From assembly GCA_002471185.1 (NCBI GenBank), contig DKPL01000073.1:14231-33729 (forward strand): a DNA stretch of 19,499 bases, read 5' to 3'. The stretch's first letter is position 1. Each line of letters starts with the position of its first letter. The notes beneath the pieces are model-generated. The model worked only from the letters and a program-made list of their open reading frames with translations, searched no databases and was not told the DNA's origin. The position numbers were made by a program, and so were the translations under genes. This stretch comes from Bacteroides sp. UBA7335. Lineage in GTDB: Bacteria; Bacteroidota; Bacteroidia; Bacteroidales; Bacteroidaceae. Shown here piece by piece: positions 8,295 to 16,177 of the stretch.

Positions 8295-10790
8295 TTATTC
8301 TTTTTCAGCAATTAGTTTCAGTATCCCCTTATTCAACCCATTAGCAGTAGCTTCAATAACAATATTTCCTGGAAAAGTATCACTTTGCACCAACATCGTC
8401 AACTGCCCATTAAACACCTTCATTCGAGGAATATGAAAAAGTTCTAAGCTTGTAGCATCGCCATTTGCAGCTGCTCTATATTTGCCAGCTCCTTTCACTT
8501 TGAAAGAAACTTGTCGATTATCTAAAGGACAAAGGTTACCATTTTTATCTACAATGCGTACTGTAACATACGCCAAATCTTTTCCATCCGCGTTAAGCGC
8601 ATTGCGATCGGCTATCAGTTCTATATGATGAGGTTTTCCTGCAGTTTTTATTACTTTTTCATCAACAACTTTACCCTGAGCATCATATGCCACCACTTTT
8701 ACCTCTCCCGGCTGATAAGGCACATCCATCCACATTAATCGATAGCGCTTTTGCAATGCCAAAGAATCAGTTGAGGCCAATGCCAAGCTCTCTTCACGAC
8801 TAAGCTTTCGCTGCTTTCCGTAACTTTTTCCATTTACAAAAAGTTCAGCTTCAGGATAACTCGTATAAACAAAAATCGGAGTGTTTTCTCCTTCACGTCC
8901 TTCCCAGTTCCAGTGGGGCAATACATGTAAGGTATTAGCATTCTTGTTCCATACACTACGATAAAGGTAATAACGATCTTTGGGGAGTGATGCCAAATCG
9001 ATAATGCCGAATAGTGAACTATGACTAGGCCATGCATCTGTATCATACGGAGAAGGTTCACCAAGATAATCGAAACCAGTCCACACAAATTGTCCCATTG
9101 TCCATTGATAATCATCGGCCAAAGCAAAATCTTCATCAGGAACATTAGACCACGAACAGTATTCCAAATCATAAGAAGACGATTGATGGTCATCATACAT
9201 AGCATCAGCACGTTTTACCACTGGGAATTTATATACCCCACGCGAACTAACTGTTGATGAAGTTTCAGAACCCAATACAATATTTTGCGGTAGTTTTTCG
9301 TAAGCCTCTTTATAGCGATGTGCACGATAATTAAAACCAGGCACATCGAGCATTGCTGCAAAGCCATTAGCAAGCACACATGATACTTGGTCCATGCCAC
9401 AAGTAACAGGGCGAGTAGGATCTTCGCGATGACAAATATCTTGCAAAAACGAAGCCACTTTATATCCTTCGGCACTACATTGAGTAGGCACTTCGTTTCC
9501 TACACTCCACATCACCACACTCGGGTTGTTACGATATTGATGCAACATATTCACCATGTCTTTTTCAGCCCACTCATTGAAGTAACGATGATATCCATTC
9601 TCACACTTAGCAATATCCCACTCATCAAATGGCTCTAGCATCATCATAAAACCCATTTCATCACACAGCTCCACCAACTCAGGAGCTGGCATATTATGAG
9701 CAGTGCGCACAGCATCACAACCCATATCTTTAAGCAATGTCAACTGTCGGCGTAAAGCAGCCTTATTGATAGCCGCCCCAATAGGTCCTAAATCATGATG
9801 ATTGCATACTCCTTGAAATTTTCTTAATTTACCATTAAGGTAAAATCCCTTATCGGCCACTACTTCAACAGTACGAATGCCAAAGCGCGTAGTATAAATA
9901 TCTACCAGCTTACCATCAACATAAAGTTGAGTTACCGCACGATATAGCGATGGTGACTCAGGAGACCATAAAGCCGGGTCATTAACGGTAAAGTTTTGTT
10001 CAAACGGTTTTCCATGATTGATCTCTCCCGAGTTATCTTTGACAGCCACAACCTTTCCCGAAGGCGAGTAAATCTGTGTCACCAAACGTAGTTCTTTACC
10101 ATCAGCTTGATTTACTTTAGTAAGTAGTCGTACTGATGCAAATTCCTTATTAATAAAAGGAGTTGTAATTTGTGTTCCCCATACAGGAATATGCACCGCA
10201 TCTGTTGTTACTAAACGAACATTACGATAAAGTCCGGCTCCCGGATACCAACGAGAAGACTGTGGTTTATTTTCAAGACGAACAGCTAAAAGATTCTCAG
10301 TAGCATTATCAGTTAAAAAAGGAGTCACATCACAATAAAATGAATTATAGCCAAATGGCCAAAAACAAGCCTCTTGCCCATTAACATAAACACGGGCTTC
10401 GCTCATGGCACCATCAAAAACCAAAGTGGCGTTTTTGCCCTGAGGCACAGTAAAAGAGGTGCGATACCATCCCGTTCCGACATAGGGTAATCCCCCTGTT
10501 CGTCCAGTCTTTACAGATGCTTCTGTTTCAAAGTTTTGTGTCACTGCAACTTTTTGCAAATCATGACTGCGATCAAACGGACCATAGATGGCCCAATCGT
10601 GGGGAACATCAACCACTTCCCACTTTCCATCATCAAAATCCGAATATATTGCCTCAGGAAAATCTCCTTTACTAAATCTCCAGTTCTTTTCGAGCAAAGT
10701 TTCGTTACGCTGTGCCTGTGCCGTTGCGCAACAGCAAATCAATAAAATAAAAGGTATCAGTTGTTTTGTTCTCATAGTTTTCATCATCAT
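8295..10790 (-). CDS. Glycoside hydrolase family 2 beta-galactosidase, periplasmic
   Basis: 831 residues from the ATG at 10790, which overlaps the GH53 stop by 4 bp (ATGA), so translation is probably coupled; in-frame ATGs at 10787, 10784 and 10775 are alternatives. The signal peptide MRTKQLIPFILLICCCATAQA^Q suits cleavage by signal peptidase I, because none of its cysteines has a proper lipobox. Domains in order: jelly-roll sugar-binding (about 30-200), Ig-like (205-305), TIM barrel (310-610), DUF4982-like (YTSYPEAELFVNGKSYG) and a C-terminal GH2 domain (ELIADRNALNADGKDLAYV). The acid/base is Glu433 in SVGNEVPTQ and the nucleophile Glu509 in VLGSETSS. In GH2 this architecture is found in exo-acting beta-galactosidases. 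Expected role: trimming imported galacto-oligosaccharides to galactose. Linkage specificity is inferred from the GH53 partner. Confidence 0.92.
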   Translation of the reverse strand: MMMKTMRTKQLIPFILLICCCATAQAQRNETLLEKNWRFSKGDFPEAIYSDFDDGKWEVVDVPHDWAIYGPFDRSHDLQKVAVTQNFETEASVKTGRTGGLPYVGTGWYRTSFTVPQGKNATLVFDGAMSEARVYVNGQEACFWPFGYNSFYCDVTPFLTDNATENLLAVRLENKPQSSRWYPGAGLYRNVRLVTTDAVHIPVWGTQITTPFINKEFASVRLLTKVNQADGKELRLVTQIYSPSGKVVAVKDNSGEINHGKPFEQNFTVNDPALWSPESPSLYRAVTQLYVDGKLVDIYTTRFGIRTVEVVADKGFYLNGKLRKFQGVCNHHDLGPIGAAINKAALRRQLTLLKDMGCDAVRTAHNMPAPELVELCDEMGFMMMLEPFDEWDIAKCENGYHRYFNEWAEKDMVNMLHQYRNNPSVVMWSVGNEVPTQCSAEGYKVASFLQDICHREDPTRPVTCGMDQVSCVLANGFAAMLDVPGFNYRAHRYKEAYEKLPQNIVLGSETSSTVSSRGVYKFPVVKRADAMYDDHQSSSYDLEYCSWSNVPDEDFALADDYQWTMGQFVWTGFDYLGEPSPYDTDAWPSHSSLFGIIDLASLPKDRYYLYRSVWNKNANTLHVLPHWNWEGREGENTPIFVYTSYPEAELFVNGKSYGKQRKLSREESLALASTDSLALQKRYRLMWMDVPYQPGEVKVVAYDAQGKVVDEKVIKTAGKPHHIELIADRNALNADGKDLAYVTVRIVDKNGNLCPLDNRQVSFKVKGAGKYRAAANGDATSLELFHIPRMKVFNGQLTMLVQSDTFPGNIVIEATANGLNKGILKLIAEKE

Positions 10791-11857
10791 TTAAAAGCAT
10801 TAAGTGCAGCAGCTGGTTTTCCATCATTGGTAAACGCCCCCATATCATATCCATCCCATCCATAATCATCATAAATTGCAGGTTTCCATCCACCATACAC
10901 TTGTGGTTCCCAGTAGAATACACCCGCACACTGATTCAAAGATTTGACAGCATTCATAAAATCGTTCATCACTTGTGCAGCAAGCACTTCATTCACTTGT
11001 TTTGTGCCAATTTCACAAATCATTACCGGTGTTTTGTATTTATTTCCTAGTGCTCTGACGTGGTTAGCACACAACGTATTCATCTCTTTCCATGTTTTGG
11101 TAGCATGAGTTTGTGGATAATGAGATAATCCAATCATATCCCACTTGCCACCTGCGGCCTTAAAGTCAGAAAACCACCAGTCGTTATCTTCCCAAGCATT
11201 ATCAATATGCACAATCACTAGTGCATCAGCAAACACACTTTTCACAGCATCATATCCGGCATTACTCATCTCGGCATATTGTGTCCAGTGGTTAAGATTT
11301 CCTGTCTCGTTCCACAACTGCCCTTCGGGCCACAGCATACCATTACGAGTTTCATTGCCTATCTGTACCCATTTAGGAGTCACTCCTTTAGCTTTCAAAG
11401 CACTCAAGAGTTTATTTGTGTGGTCTGCAATAGCTACCTTCAATTCCGGCACATCCATGCTCTTCCAGGCTTCCGGTTTATTTTGCTTTCCCGGGTCAGC
11501 CCACCAGTCACTATAATGGAAGTCGATCATTACATCCAATCCGGCATTTTTAGCACGAATCGCTTTACTTATCACATCTTCTTGTGCACACCATCCCCCA
11601 ATAGGGTTAACCCAAACACGTAAGCGAATGGCGTTCATGCCAATCTCCTTCATTAGCACAAAACAGTCGGTCAAATCATTATTCGAATTTTTAAAAGATA
11701 CCCCCATTTGCTCCATTTCAGTCAGCCAGCTAATATCAGCACCTTTTACAAAAGAAATACTATCAGAAGAGTCGTTTTTTGAGTCGTTATCACTTGAGCA
11801 AGCCATAATTCCAAGTACGGACAAAGCTATAGCTGCAAGCCATTTCATGTTTTTCAT
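10787..11857 (-). CDS. GH53 endo-beta-1,4-galactanase, surface lipoprotein
   Basis: 356 residues from the ATG at 11857. A TTG at 11887 would extend the frame, but it lies on the predicted -7 promoter element and precedes a complete lipoprotein signal, so 11857 is chosen; the second in-frame ATG at 11848 is possible. The signal MKNMKWLAAIALSVLGIMAC gives Cys20, followed by SSDNDSKNDSSD, a polar stretch compatible with surface display. The GH53 TIM barrel starts FVKGADISWL and includes NAIRLRVWVNP and MIDFHYSDWWADP. The acid/base Glu169 sits in VQIGNETRNGMLWPEG and the nucleophile Glu282 in MICEIG. The enzyme cuts internal beta-1,4-galactosyl bonds of galactan and arabinogalactan I. A GH53 galactanase also sits in the pectic galactan PUL of B. 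thetaiotaomicron (BT4667-BT4673), which supports the substrate call. Confidence 0.94.
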   Translation of the reverse strand: MKNMKWLAAIALSVLGIMACSSDNDSKNDSSDSISFVKGADISWLTEMEQMGVSFKNSNNDLTDCFVLMKEIGMNAIRLRVWVNPIGGWCAQEDVISKAIRAKNAGLDVMIDFHYSDWWADPGKQNKPEAWKSMDVPELKVAIADHTNKLLSALKAKGVTPKWVQIGNETRNGMLWPEGQLWNETGNLNHWTQYAEMSNAGYDAVKSVFADALVIVHIDNAWEDNDWWFSDFKAAGGKWDMIGLSHYPQTHATKTWKEMNTLCANHVRALGNKYKTPVMICEIGTKQVNEVLAAQVMNDFMNAVKSLNQCAGVFYWEPQVYGGWKPAIYDDYGWDGYDMGAFTNDGKPAAALNAFK

Positions 11858-11884
11858 ATTTTTGTTGTATTTGATTGATAGCAG

Positions 11885-11892
11885 CAAAAATA
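11885..11892 (-). promoter_or_regulatory. Predicted GH53-GH2 promoter, -7 element
   Basis: TATTTTTG on the minus strand is an exact TAnnTTTG match, identical to the susC and radA -7 elements. The start of transcription would be near 11878, about 20 nt before the chosen GH53 start. The region expected to hold the -33 box reads TTCTTTTTTT and lacks a clear TTTG. Confidence 0.5.
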
Positions 11893-12208
11893 GTAAACAT
11901 TTTGTAAAAAAAGAATATAACGTGATATTTTTACATGATTAGAGCCAATCATATATGCATAAAGCAATAGCTATTTTGTTATTGGGCCCATATTTAACTA
12001 TTGAGAGTATGATTTGAGGTTCATTTAAGGAACTAGATTCTATCAAGCCAATGTCTTTGTTATAGTCTTGCCTCAAGTTAGTGTTTTATCAGAGATATCC
12101 CACTGTTATTAGAGCCATCACCTAAAGGTAGAAATTAATTATAGTCAATACAATAACAATATATACAATTGTCAATTTATTATTATTATAAGCTGAGTAT
12201 AGCATTAA
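11893..12208. other. AT-rich non-coding stretch upstream of GH53, no gene seen
   Basis: No reading frame of convincing length or composition is present on either strand. It contains short symmetric sites: ATGATT-6 bp-AATCAT at 11935-11952, AATAGCTATT at 11966-11975 and TGGGCCCA at 11983-11990. The first lies about 60-70 bp upstream of the predicted GH53 transcription start, where an activator could bind. The LacI-like core seen upstream of susC is not repeated here. Confidence 0.4.
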
Positions 12209-12314
12209 AGTTTCAGTTAGTTTCAAGCCTTTGAAACTGTAGTTCCGAACTATTGGAAGCATAGTTTCAAGCCTTTGGAGCTACGCTAGACAAGAACTAT
12301 CGAGGTAGTACTTG
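12209..12314. repeat. Block of tandem hairpins with a 16-bp direct repeat
   Basis: TAGTTTCAAGCCTTTG occurs at 12218-12233 and again at 12262-12277, a 44-bp period. Each copy opens a hairpin: AGTTTCAA-4-TTGAAACT at 12219-12238 (perfect), and TAGTTTCAA-4-TTGGAGCTA at 12262-12283, where the two changes remain G-U pairs if the plus strand is RNA. TAGTTC-1-GAACTA lies between them at 12240-12252. CAAGAACTA-6-TAGTACTTG at 12291-12314 (one mismatch) follows. An extra AGTTTCA lies at 12209-12215. No gene overlaps the block. Function unknown: structured RNA, extragenic palindrome cluster or protein-binding array. Confidence 0.55.
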
Positions 12315-12322
12315 TATATTGA

Positions 12323-12364
12323 AGAGCGCTATTCGGTGCTCTTCAGCAGACCAAATAGCGCTCT
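12323..12364 (-). terminator. Long 42-bp imperfect palindrome 46 bp after the TonB receptor stop, possible terminator
   Basis: AGAGCGCTATT at 12323-12333 and AATAGCGCTCT at 12354-12364 form a perfect 11-bp outer stem. Inside, GG pairs with CC and TGCT with AGCA around a 4-nt loop, interrupted by one G-U pair (on the minus strand) and a 2-nt bulge. This is by far the most stable stem in the window. Its place just after the receptor gene suggests an end-of-transcript structure, but neither side carries a U-run, so a classical intrinsic terminator is not shown. It may protect the mRNA 3' end or belong to the neighbouring hairpin block. Confidence 0.45.
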
Positions 12365-12409
12365 CCAATAAAGCAAATATATAGACCTTAAAGTGGAAAA
12401 TCAGAAAGG

Positions 12410-14830
12410 TTAGAAACGACAGCGAATCTCTACACCCAACTGGCGAGGACGACCTTTTTGCATAAAGCCATTGCCCATCGACTCGAAGTAAAAGGTTTGA
12501 TAATCTTTGTCTAATGCATTGCGCACCCAGAAAGCAATAGCACCATTGCCCTTCTCAATAGAGATGCGACCATCGAGTGTGCCGTAGAAGTTTTGTTTTG
12601 CTAGATTGCTTTCGTTCCAATAGATGCGACCGGCTGCATTATAATTCAAGTTAAACTGAACTCGGTCAATCCAACTACACTTTTTAAACAGTTGCCAAAT
12701 GTATTGAGCGCCTGCACTAAGTGTGTGTTGGGGTACAAAAGGCACGTAGTTTCCGGTATAATCAATCTCTTCTAATTTACCATTTATCTTTTCATTGGTT
12801 TCATAGTCGGTAAAGGTAGCATGAGTATAGCCATAGTTGGCATGTAGACTCAACGATTCGGTTATACCTGCACGAAGCGATAATTCGGCTCCGTAGCTGC
12901 GACTTTTGCCGGCATTGGTTGTTATACGTCCCAAACCGCTTTCTGCAAATTTGGCAACCTGTTGGTTGCGGGTATCCATATAGAATGCAGCTACATCGGC
13001 AACAAGTCTGTTGTTGAAAAAGTTTAAACGTGCACCGACTTCATAGTTCCAAGTATATTCGGGTTTGAAGGTAGTAGCAGAACGCACATCGGGATCGGCT
13101 CCTGCACCGGGTATCTTTGATAAAATCCCCTCAATAACCGATGGAGGCATACCTTGCATACTATTGAATATTTCAGTAATTTCTTCTTTTATTTGTCCCT
13201 TCATACCATTCTCCATACTGGTTTGAATGAGATCGGAAAACATCTGCACGTTGTATCCTCCCGAGCGATATCCACGCGATACGGTAGCATATACATTACT
13301 ACCCTTTTGCCACTCATATTGCAACGCAAACTTGGGAAGTAACTGCAGATAGTCATTATGAAACTCACCACGAAATTGAGGAGATAAAGAGAGTGACTTT
13401 TTGATGGGTACCGGAATCATTCGACTCTCCATGTTGAAATCATAATTGATAAGACTGGCAGAGTTATACTTCATAGTGGTGCGTTCGTAATCAAGACGAA
13501 GTCCTACAGTAGCTGTAAAGCCATCGACTATGCGATAAATGGACTGATGAAACAGTGCACCATTGAATACGGGAGTATCGAAATTGCCCGATACATCGAG
13601 CGGACGTGTGGTGATGTCAATACTCATACTACCCATCGTTCCTAAGTTAGGTATATTGCCATTGATGTTATCTTGCAAGATTTCTTGCACACCTTGATCT
13701 TTGAACTGCACGGGCCCATTGGTGTTAAGCCATTGATAAAACGCAAAAGCTCCAGTAGTCCATTCCCAACGTTTGCCGGGTTTCGACTTGAATACAATCT
13801 CTTCGGAGAGCACATTCAGTTTTTGCTTCTGTTCAAGATTGAAGATGTCTTTTTCGGTGAAATCTTGATCGAGAAACATGCGATCGCTAAGATTCTGATA
13901 ACCGGTCACGGCATTAAAAATGTAGTTTTTGGCATTATATACCACATTGACATTGGCATTGAGCATACTACGACGGTAAGTACTTTCATCATTATAAGAT
14001 ATTTTTCCAATCATATCTTGACGGGCATCGGTTTCGCCTTCACCCAAAAATACCCTGCCGGTATAGAAATATGGATATCCTCCTTGTTTACTATATTCAT
14101 AGCTCACATTGAAGTCTAACTTTACATTGTCTGAAGGTAAATAGATGGCACGTATGCGTCCACCACCACCATTGAGCCAATCTACTTTCTTATCGAGATA
14201 ACTATTTTTGAAAAAGCCATTACTATGTTCGTAGTGACCTCCTGCCGAGAAAGAGAAACGATCGGATATCCGGTGATAGTGTGTGACAGATGCATTGTAA
14301 GTGCCATAGGTGGCTGCTCCTAAACGCACATCAGTGCCTTGATAGGTGAAAGGTGACTTGGTATGTACACGTATTAAACCTCCCATGGTGTTGCGACCAT
14401 ACAGGGTGGCTTGCGGACCACGAAGCACATCGATTCGCTCGATATCGGCATAATTGAAGTCGAATGCCGACTTGTCTATATAAGGTACATTATCTACATA
14501 CAGTCCAACGGAAGGAGTGTTGATACGCGAACCTACACCACGTATATAGATGGCTGAAGTTAGTTTTGAGCCATAATCGGGAATGTAAATGCTGGGTACT
14601 AACGCATTTAGACTGTGAATGGAGGTTACTTGATTGGCTCGCATATCTTGTTGCGACAAAAGGGTTACGGCCGAAGGTAATTCTCGCATCTTGCGATTTT
14701 CCTTAGGTGTGCCAATCACTACAATCTCTTCTACATCTACTACTTTTAGTGAGTCGCTGGGCAGTTCATCGGCAAAGGCAGATGCCAAGCCAAATGATAA
14801 AAGCCCCAATAGGATAACGTTCTTTTTCAT
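12410..14830 (-). CDS. TonB-dependent outer membrane receptor, iron-complex type, substrate unknown
   Basis: 806 residues from the ATG at 14830; an in-frame TTG at 14851 would place extra residues before a complete signal peptide. MKKNVILLGLLSFGLASAFA^D is the signal. The TonB box is VEEIVVIG at 33-40. The plug (about 45-165) contains YIRGVGSR, VGLYVDNVPY and the motif IDVLRGPQATLYGRNTMGG at 133-151. The barrel ends GRPRQLGVEIRCRF with the terminal Phe needed for barrel assembly. It lacks the N-terminal regulatory-like domain and the SusC signature, so it belongs to the siderophore/vitamin/small-ligand receptors (CirA/Fiu-like) and not to the glycan transporters; no SusD partner is adjacent. 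It follows a LuxR-type regulator by 66 bp. The cargo cannot be read from the sequence. Confidence 0.88.
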   Translation of the reverse strand: MKKNVILLGLLSFGLASAFADELPSDSLKVVDVEEIVVIGTPKENRKMRELPSAVTLLSQQDMRANQVTSIHSLNALVPSIYIPDYGSKLTSAIYIRGVGSRINTPSVGLYVDNVPYIDKSAFDFNYADIERIDVLRGPQATLYGRNTMGGLIRVHTKSPFTYQGTDVRLGAATYGTYNASVTHYHRISDRFSFSAGGHYEHSNGFFKNSYLDKKVDWLNGGGGRIRAIYLPSDNVKLDFNVSYEYSKQGGYPYFYTGRVFLGEGETDARQDMIGKISYNDESTYRRSMLNANVNVVYNAKNYIFNAVTGYQNLSDRMFLDQDFTEKDIFNLEQKQKLNVLSEEIVFKSKPGKRWEWTTGAFAFYQWLNTNGPVQFKDQGVQEILQDNINGNIPNLGTMGSMSIDITTRPLDVSGNFDTPVFNGALFHQSIYRIVDGFTATVGLRLDYERTTMKYNSASLINYDFNMESRMIPVPIKKSLSLSPQFRGEFHNDYLQLLPKFALQYEWQKGSNVYATVSRGYRSGGYNVQMFSDLIQTSMENGMKGQIKEEITEIFNSMQGMPPSVIEGILSKIPGAGADPDVRSATTFKPEYTWNYEVGARLNFFNNRLVADVAAFYMDTRNQQVAKFAESGLGRITTNAGKSRSYGAELSLRAGITESLSLHANYGYTHATFTDYETNEKINGKLEEIDYTGNYVPFVPQHTLSAGAQYIWQLFKKCSWIDRVQFNLNYNAAGRIYWNESNLAKQNFYGTLDGRISIEKGNGAIAFWVRNALDKDYQTFYFESMGNGFMQKGRPRQLGVEIRCRF

Positions 14831-14877
14831 TTCGTTAATAGTTTGGTGCAAAGGAACAGTAAAATTCTGCCTTGTGC

Positions 14878-14897
14878 AATCCTCATTTATTAGGATT
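14878..14897. other. Short inverted repeat between the luxR-type gene and the TonB receptor gene
   Basis: AATCCT, an 8-bp spacer, and AGGATT begin at the luxR stop codon. The stem is only 6 bp and no U-run follows, so it is not called a terminator. It could attenuate, process or bind a regulator between the two genes. No TAnnTTTG element was found in this 66-bp gap. Confidence 0.3.
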
Positions 14898-15493
14898 TAA
14901 ATTCGATCGGCCTCAACATAACCATTCATCACAGCATAGATAGTTAGCCCCGAAACTGACTTAATGCCAAGCTTCTCGGTGATATTTTTACGATGAGTGA
15001 TAACGGTAGTAAGGCTTATGTTTAATTTATCGGCTATCTCTTTATTGATCAATCCTTTAGTGATAAGTACTAACACTTCGACTTCGCGAGGCGAAAGCTC
15101 GTGCTCAAGGTGGCCACGAGGGGGTACTGCTTCAGGCGGGAACCCTTGCTGATGAGCATGTTGATGAAGTCGGAGAATTGATTTTACCAATGCCTCTTTA
15201 TCTTGATAAATATTGAGAAGAGCCACACCCGAAAGTTGTAACGTCTGGCTTTCGGCAGCTAGTACAATGGCTTTTTTTCTTCGCTCCACAAAGAAAGATG
15301 AATGCTCTAAATAGATTTGTGCCGATACGAAGTAGTGAGCATACATATCGGGAGTATCGTCTACCAAAGCTGCAAAATCGGAGAAAGTGCGAATAGTAGC
15401 CATAGGAATAATTTCTTCCAATAAAGTTTGAAGCCCAATGGCACTCAGTGTGTTTGCATCTATTATTGCTATTTCCGGCTGGTGTTGCATCAT
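14897..15493 (-). CDS. LuxR/NarL-type transcriptional regulator with a degenerate receiver domain
   Basis: 198 residues. The C-terminal part (about 133-192) is a clear LuxR-type helix-turn-helix: LSPREVEVLVLITKGLINKEIA, then LNISLTTVITHRKNITEKLG. The N-terminal 110 residues have the length and opening strand of a response-regulator receiver (IAIIDANTLSAIGL), but only one acidic pocket residue (Asp12) remains. The strand where the phospho-accepting Asp belongs reads YFVSA, with Ser57 in its place. It is therefore probably a pseudo-receiver working without standard phosphorylation. Its start overlaps the stop of the exported-protein gene by 4 bp, indicating translational coupling, and the TonB receptor follows; it is a natural candidate to control that receptor. 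No histidine kinase is adjacent. Confidence 0.85.
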   Translation of the reverse strand: MMQHQPEIAIIDANTLSAIGLQTLLEEIIPMATIRTFSDFAALVDDTPDMYAHYFVSAQIYLEHSSFFVERRKKAIVLAAESQTLQLSGVALLNIYQDKEALVKSILRLHQHAHQQGFPPEAVPPRGHLEHELSPREVEVLVLITKGLINKEIADKLNISLTTVITHRKNITEKLGIKSVSGLTIYAVMNGYVEADRI

Positions 15494-16164
15494 TCGTTTA
15501 TAAGTTGTTTATAGTCAATCGTATCAAATTCTAAATCATCGGCTAGTTCGTCACTTTGACAAACAATTAAATCAAAATGTGAAGCTTGTGAACGAGGAAT
15601 CATCAGTTGATAACTCTGCTCGCCATCAGTAGGTGTTATCTTCCAAACGGAAATTTGGTATAAATTGTTTATCAGATAAACATCATAAGTATCGAGTGCT
15701 TCTTTATTTTGTGGATTACGATAACCACTCCAAGCTTTAAATTGATAGTGAGTAGGACTTAATAATTTAGCCGATTTTAAAACAGTGGGGATATAGCCAT
15801 CTTGAGAAGTGAAATATACACACGAATCACTAACAATGTACTCTACCCCGCCAAAGTCGCATGCAGAATAGAGGTAATATTGGCCTTGATATTGCTGCAA
15901 TGGTATCCAATCTTTTGAAAAATTGCCTAGAACGAACTTATCAAGTGATGCTCCATACCTATTTTTTATGTAATCTATATTTTCTTCGATATTGGCTGCT
16001 GCAGGGCTTCTATTAATAGATTGTCTAAAAGAGGAATTTGGATTTTTATCGATATAAATCTTTCGGTATTTGTCCTGCTCAATCAACTGCTCTTGTGCCA
16101 AAAGCTGCCCAAAAGGAATCAGGCAGACTAGTAAGGCAACAGTATTGATGAACTGTTTTTTCAT
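15490..16164 (-). CDS. Exported protein of unknown function, 224 aa
   Basis: I do not recognise this family. The start MKKQFINTVALLVCLIPFGQLLA^Q is a signal peptide for cleavage by signal peptidase I, with no lipobox, so the mature protein of about 201 residues should be periplasmic or secreted. The mature part opens with a charged, Asn/Ser-rich region and continues with many aromatic residues and strand-like segments (WIPLQQYQGQYYLYSACDF, DTYDVYLINNLYQISVWKI), suggesting a mainly beta fold. There are no transmembrane segments after the signal. Cys residues are few (ACDF, DSCVYF, IVCQS). It lies 13 bp after the FAD dehydrogenase gene and overlaps the luxR-type gene by 4 bp, so it is most likely tied to the regulator and TonB receptor. 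A sensing, ligand-binding or accessory role for the receptor is inference only. Confidence 0.8.
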   Translation of the reverse strand: MKKQFINTVALLVCLIPFGQLLAQEQLIEQDKYRKIYIDKNPNSSFRQSINRSPAAANIEENIDYIKNRYGASLDKFVLGNFSKDWIPLQQYQGQYYLYSACDFGGVEYIVSDSCVYFTSQDGYIPTVLKSAKLLSPTHYQFKAWSGYRNPQNKEALDTYDVYLINNLYQISVWKITPTDGEQSYQLMIPRSQASHFDLIVCQSDELADDLEFDTIDYKQLINE

Positions 16165-16177
16165 AGTAAATAGATGA

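Noticed and set aside
8834..9475. Minus-strand frames of 125 and 86 aa inside the GH2 gene
   Set aside because: Out-of-frame readings within an intact GH2 coding sequence; no start context or family match.
11145..11623. Two overlapping plus-strand frames opposite GH53
   Set aside because: Both are shadows of the GH53 catalytic domain, whose active-site motifs are intact on the minus strand.
11858..11887. Ten-residue N-terminal extension of GH53 from a TTG codon
   Set aside because: The extension starts on the predicted -7 promoter element and would precede a complete lipoprotein signal; the ATG at 11857 is preferred. The same logic applies to the TTG extensions of susC (7877) and the TonB receptor (14851).
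11938..12117. ATTAGAGCCA repeated at 11938-11947 and 12108-12117
   Set aside because: Only 10 bp match and the flanks differ completely; with AT-rich DNA and 170 bp separation, chance is a sufficient explanation.
12209..12364. CRISPR array
   Set aside because: Only two copies of a 16-bp repeat, no regular spacers and no cas genes in the window.
13673..14119. 148-aa open frame on the plus strand
   Set aside because: It lies entirely inside the TonB receptor gene on the opposite strand and has no recognisable motif or promoter; an antisense shadow of barrel codons.
12410..14830. TonB receptor as a second SusC-type glycan transporter
   Set aside because: It lacks the N-terminal regulatory-like domain and SusC signature, is about 200 residues shorter, and has no adjacent susD.
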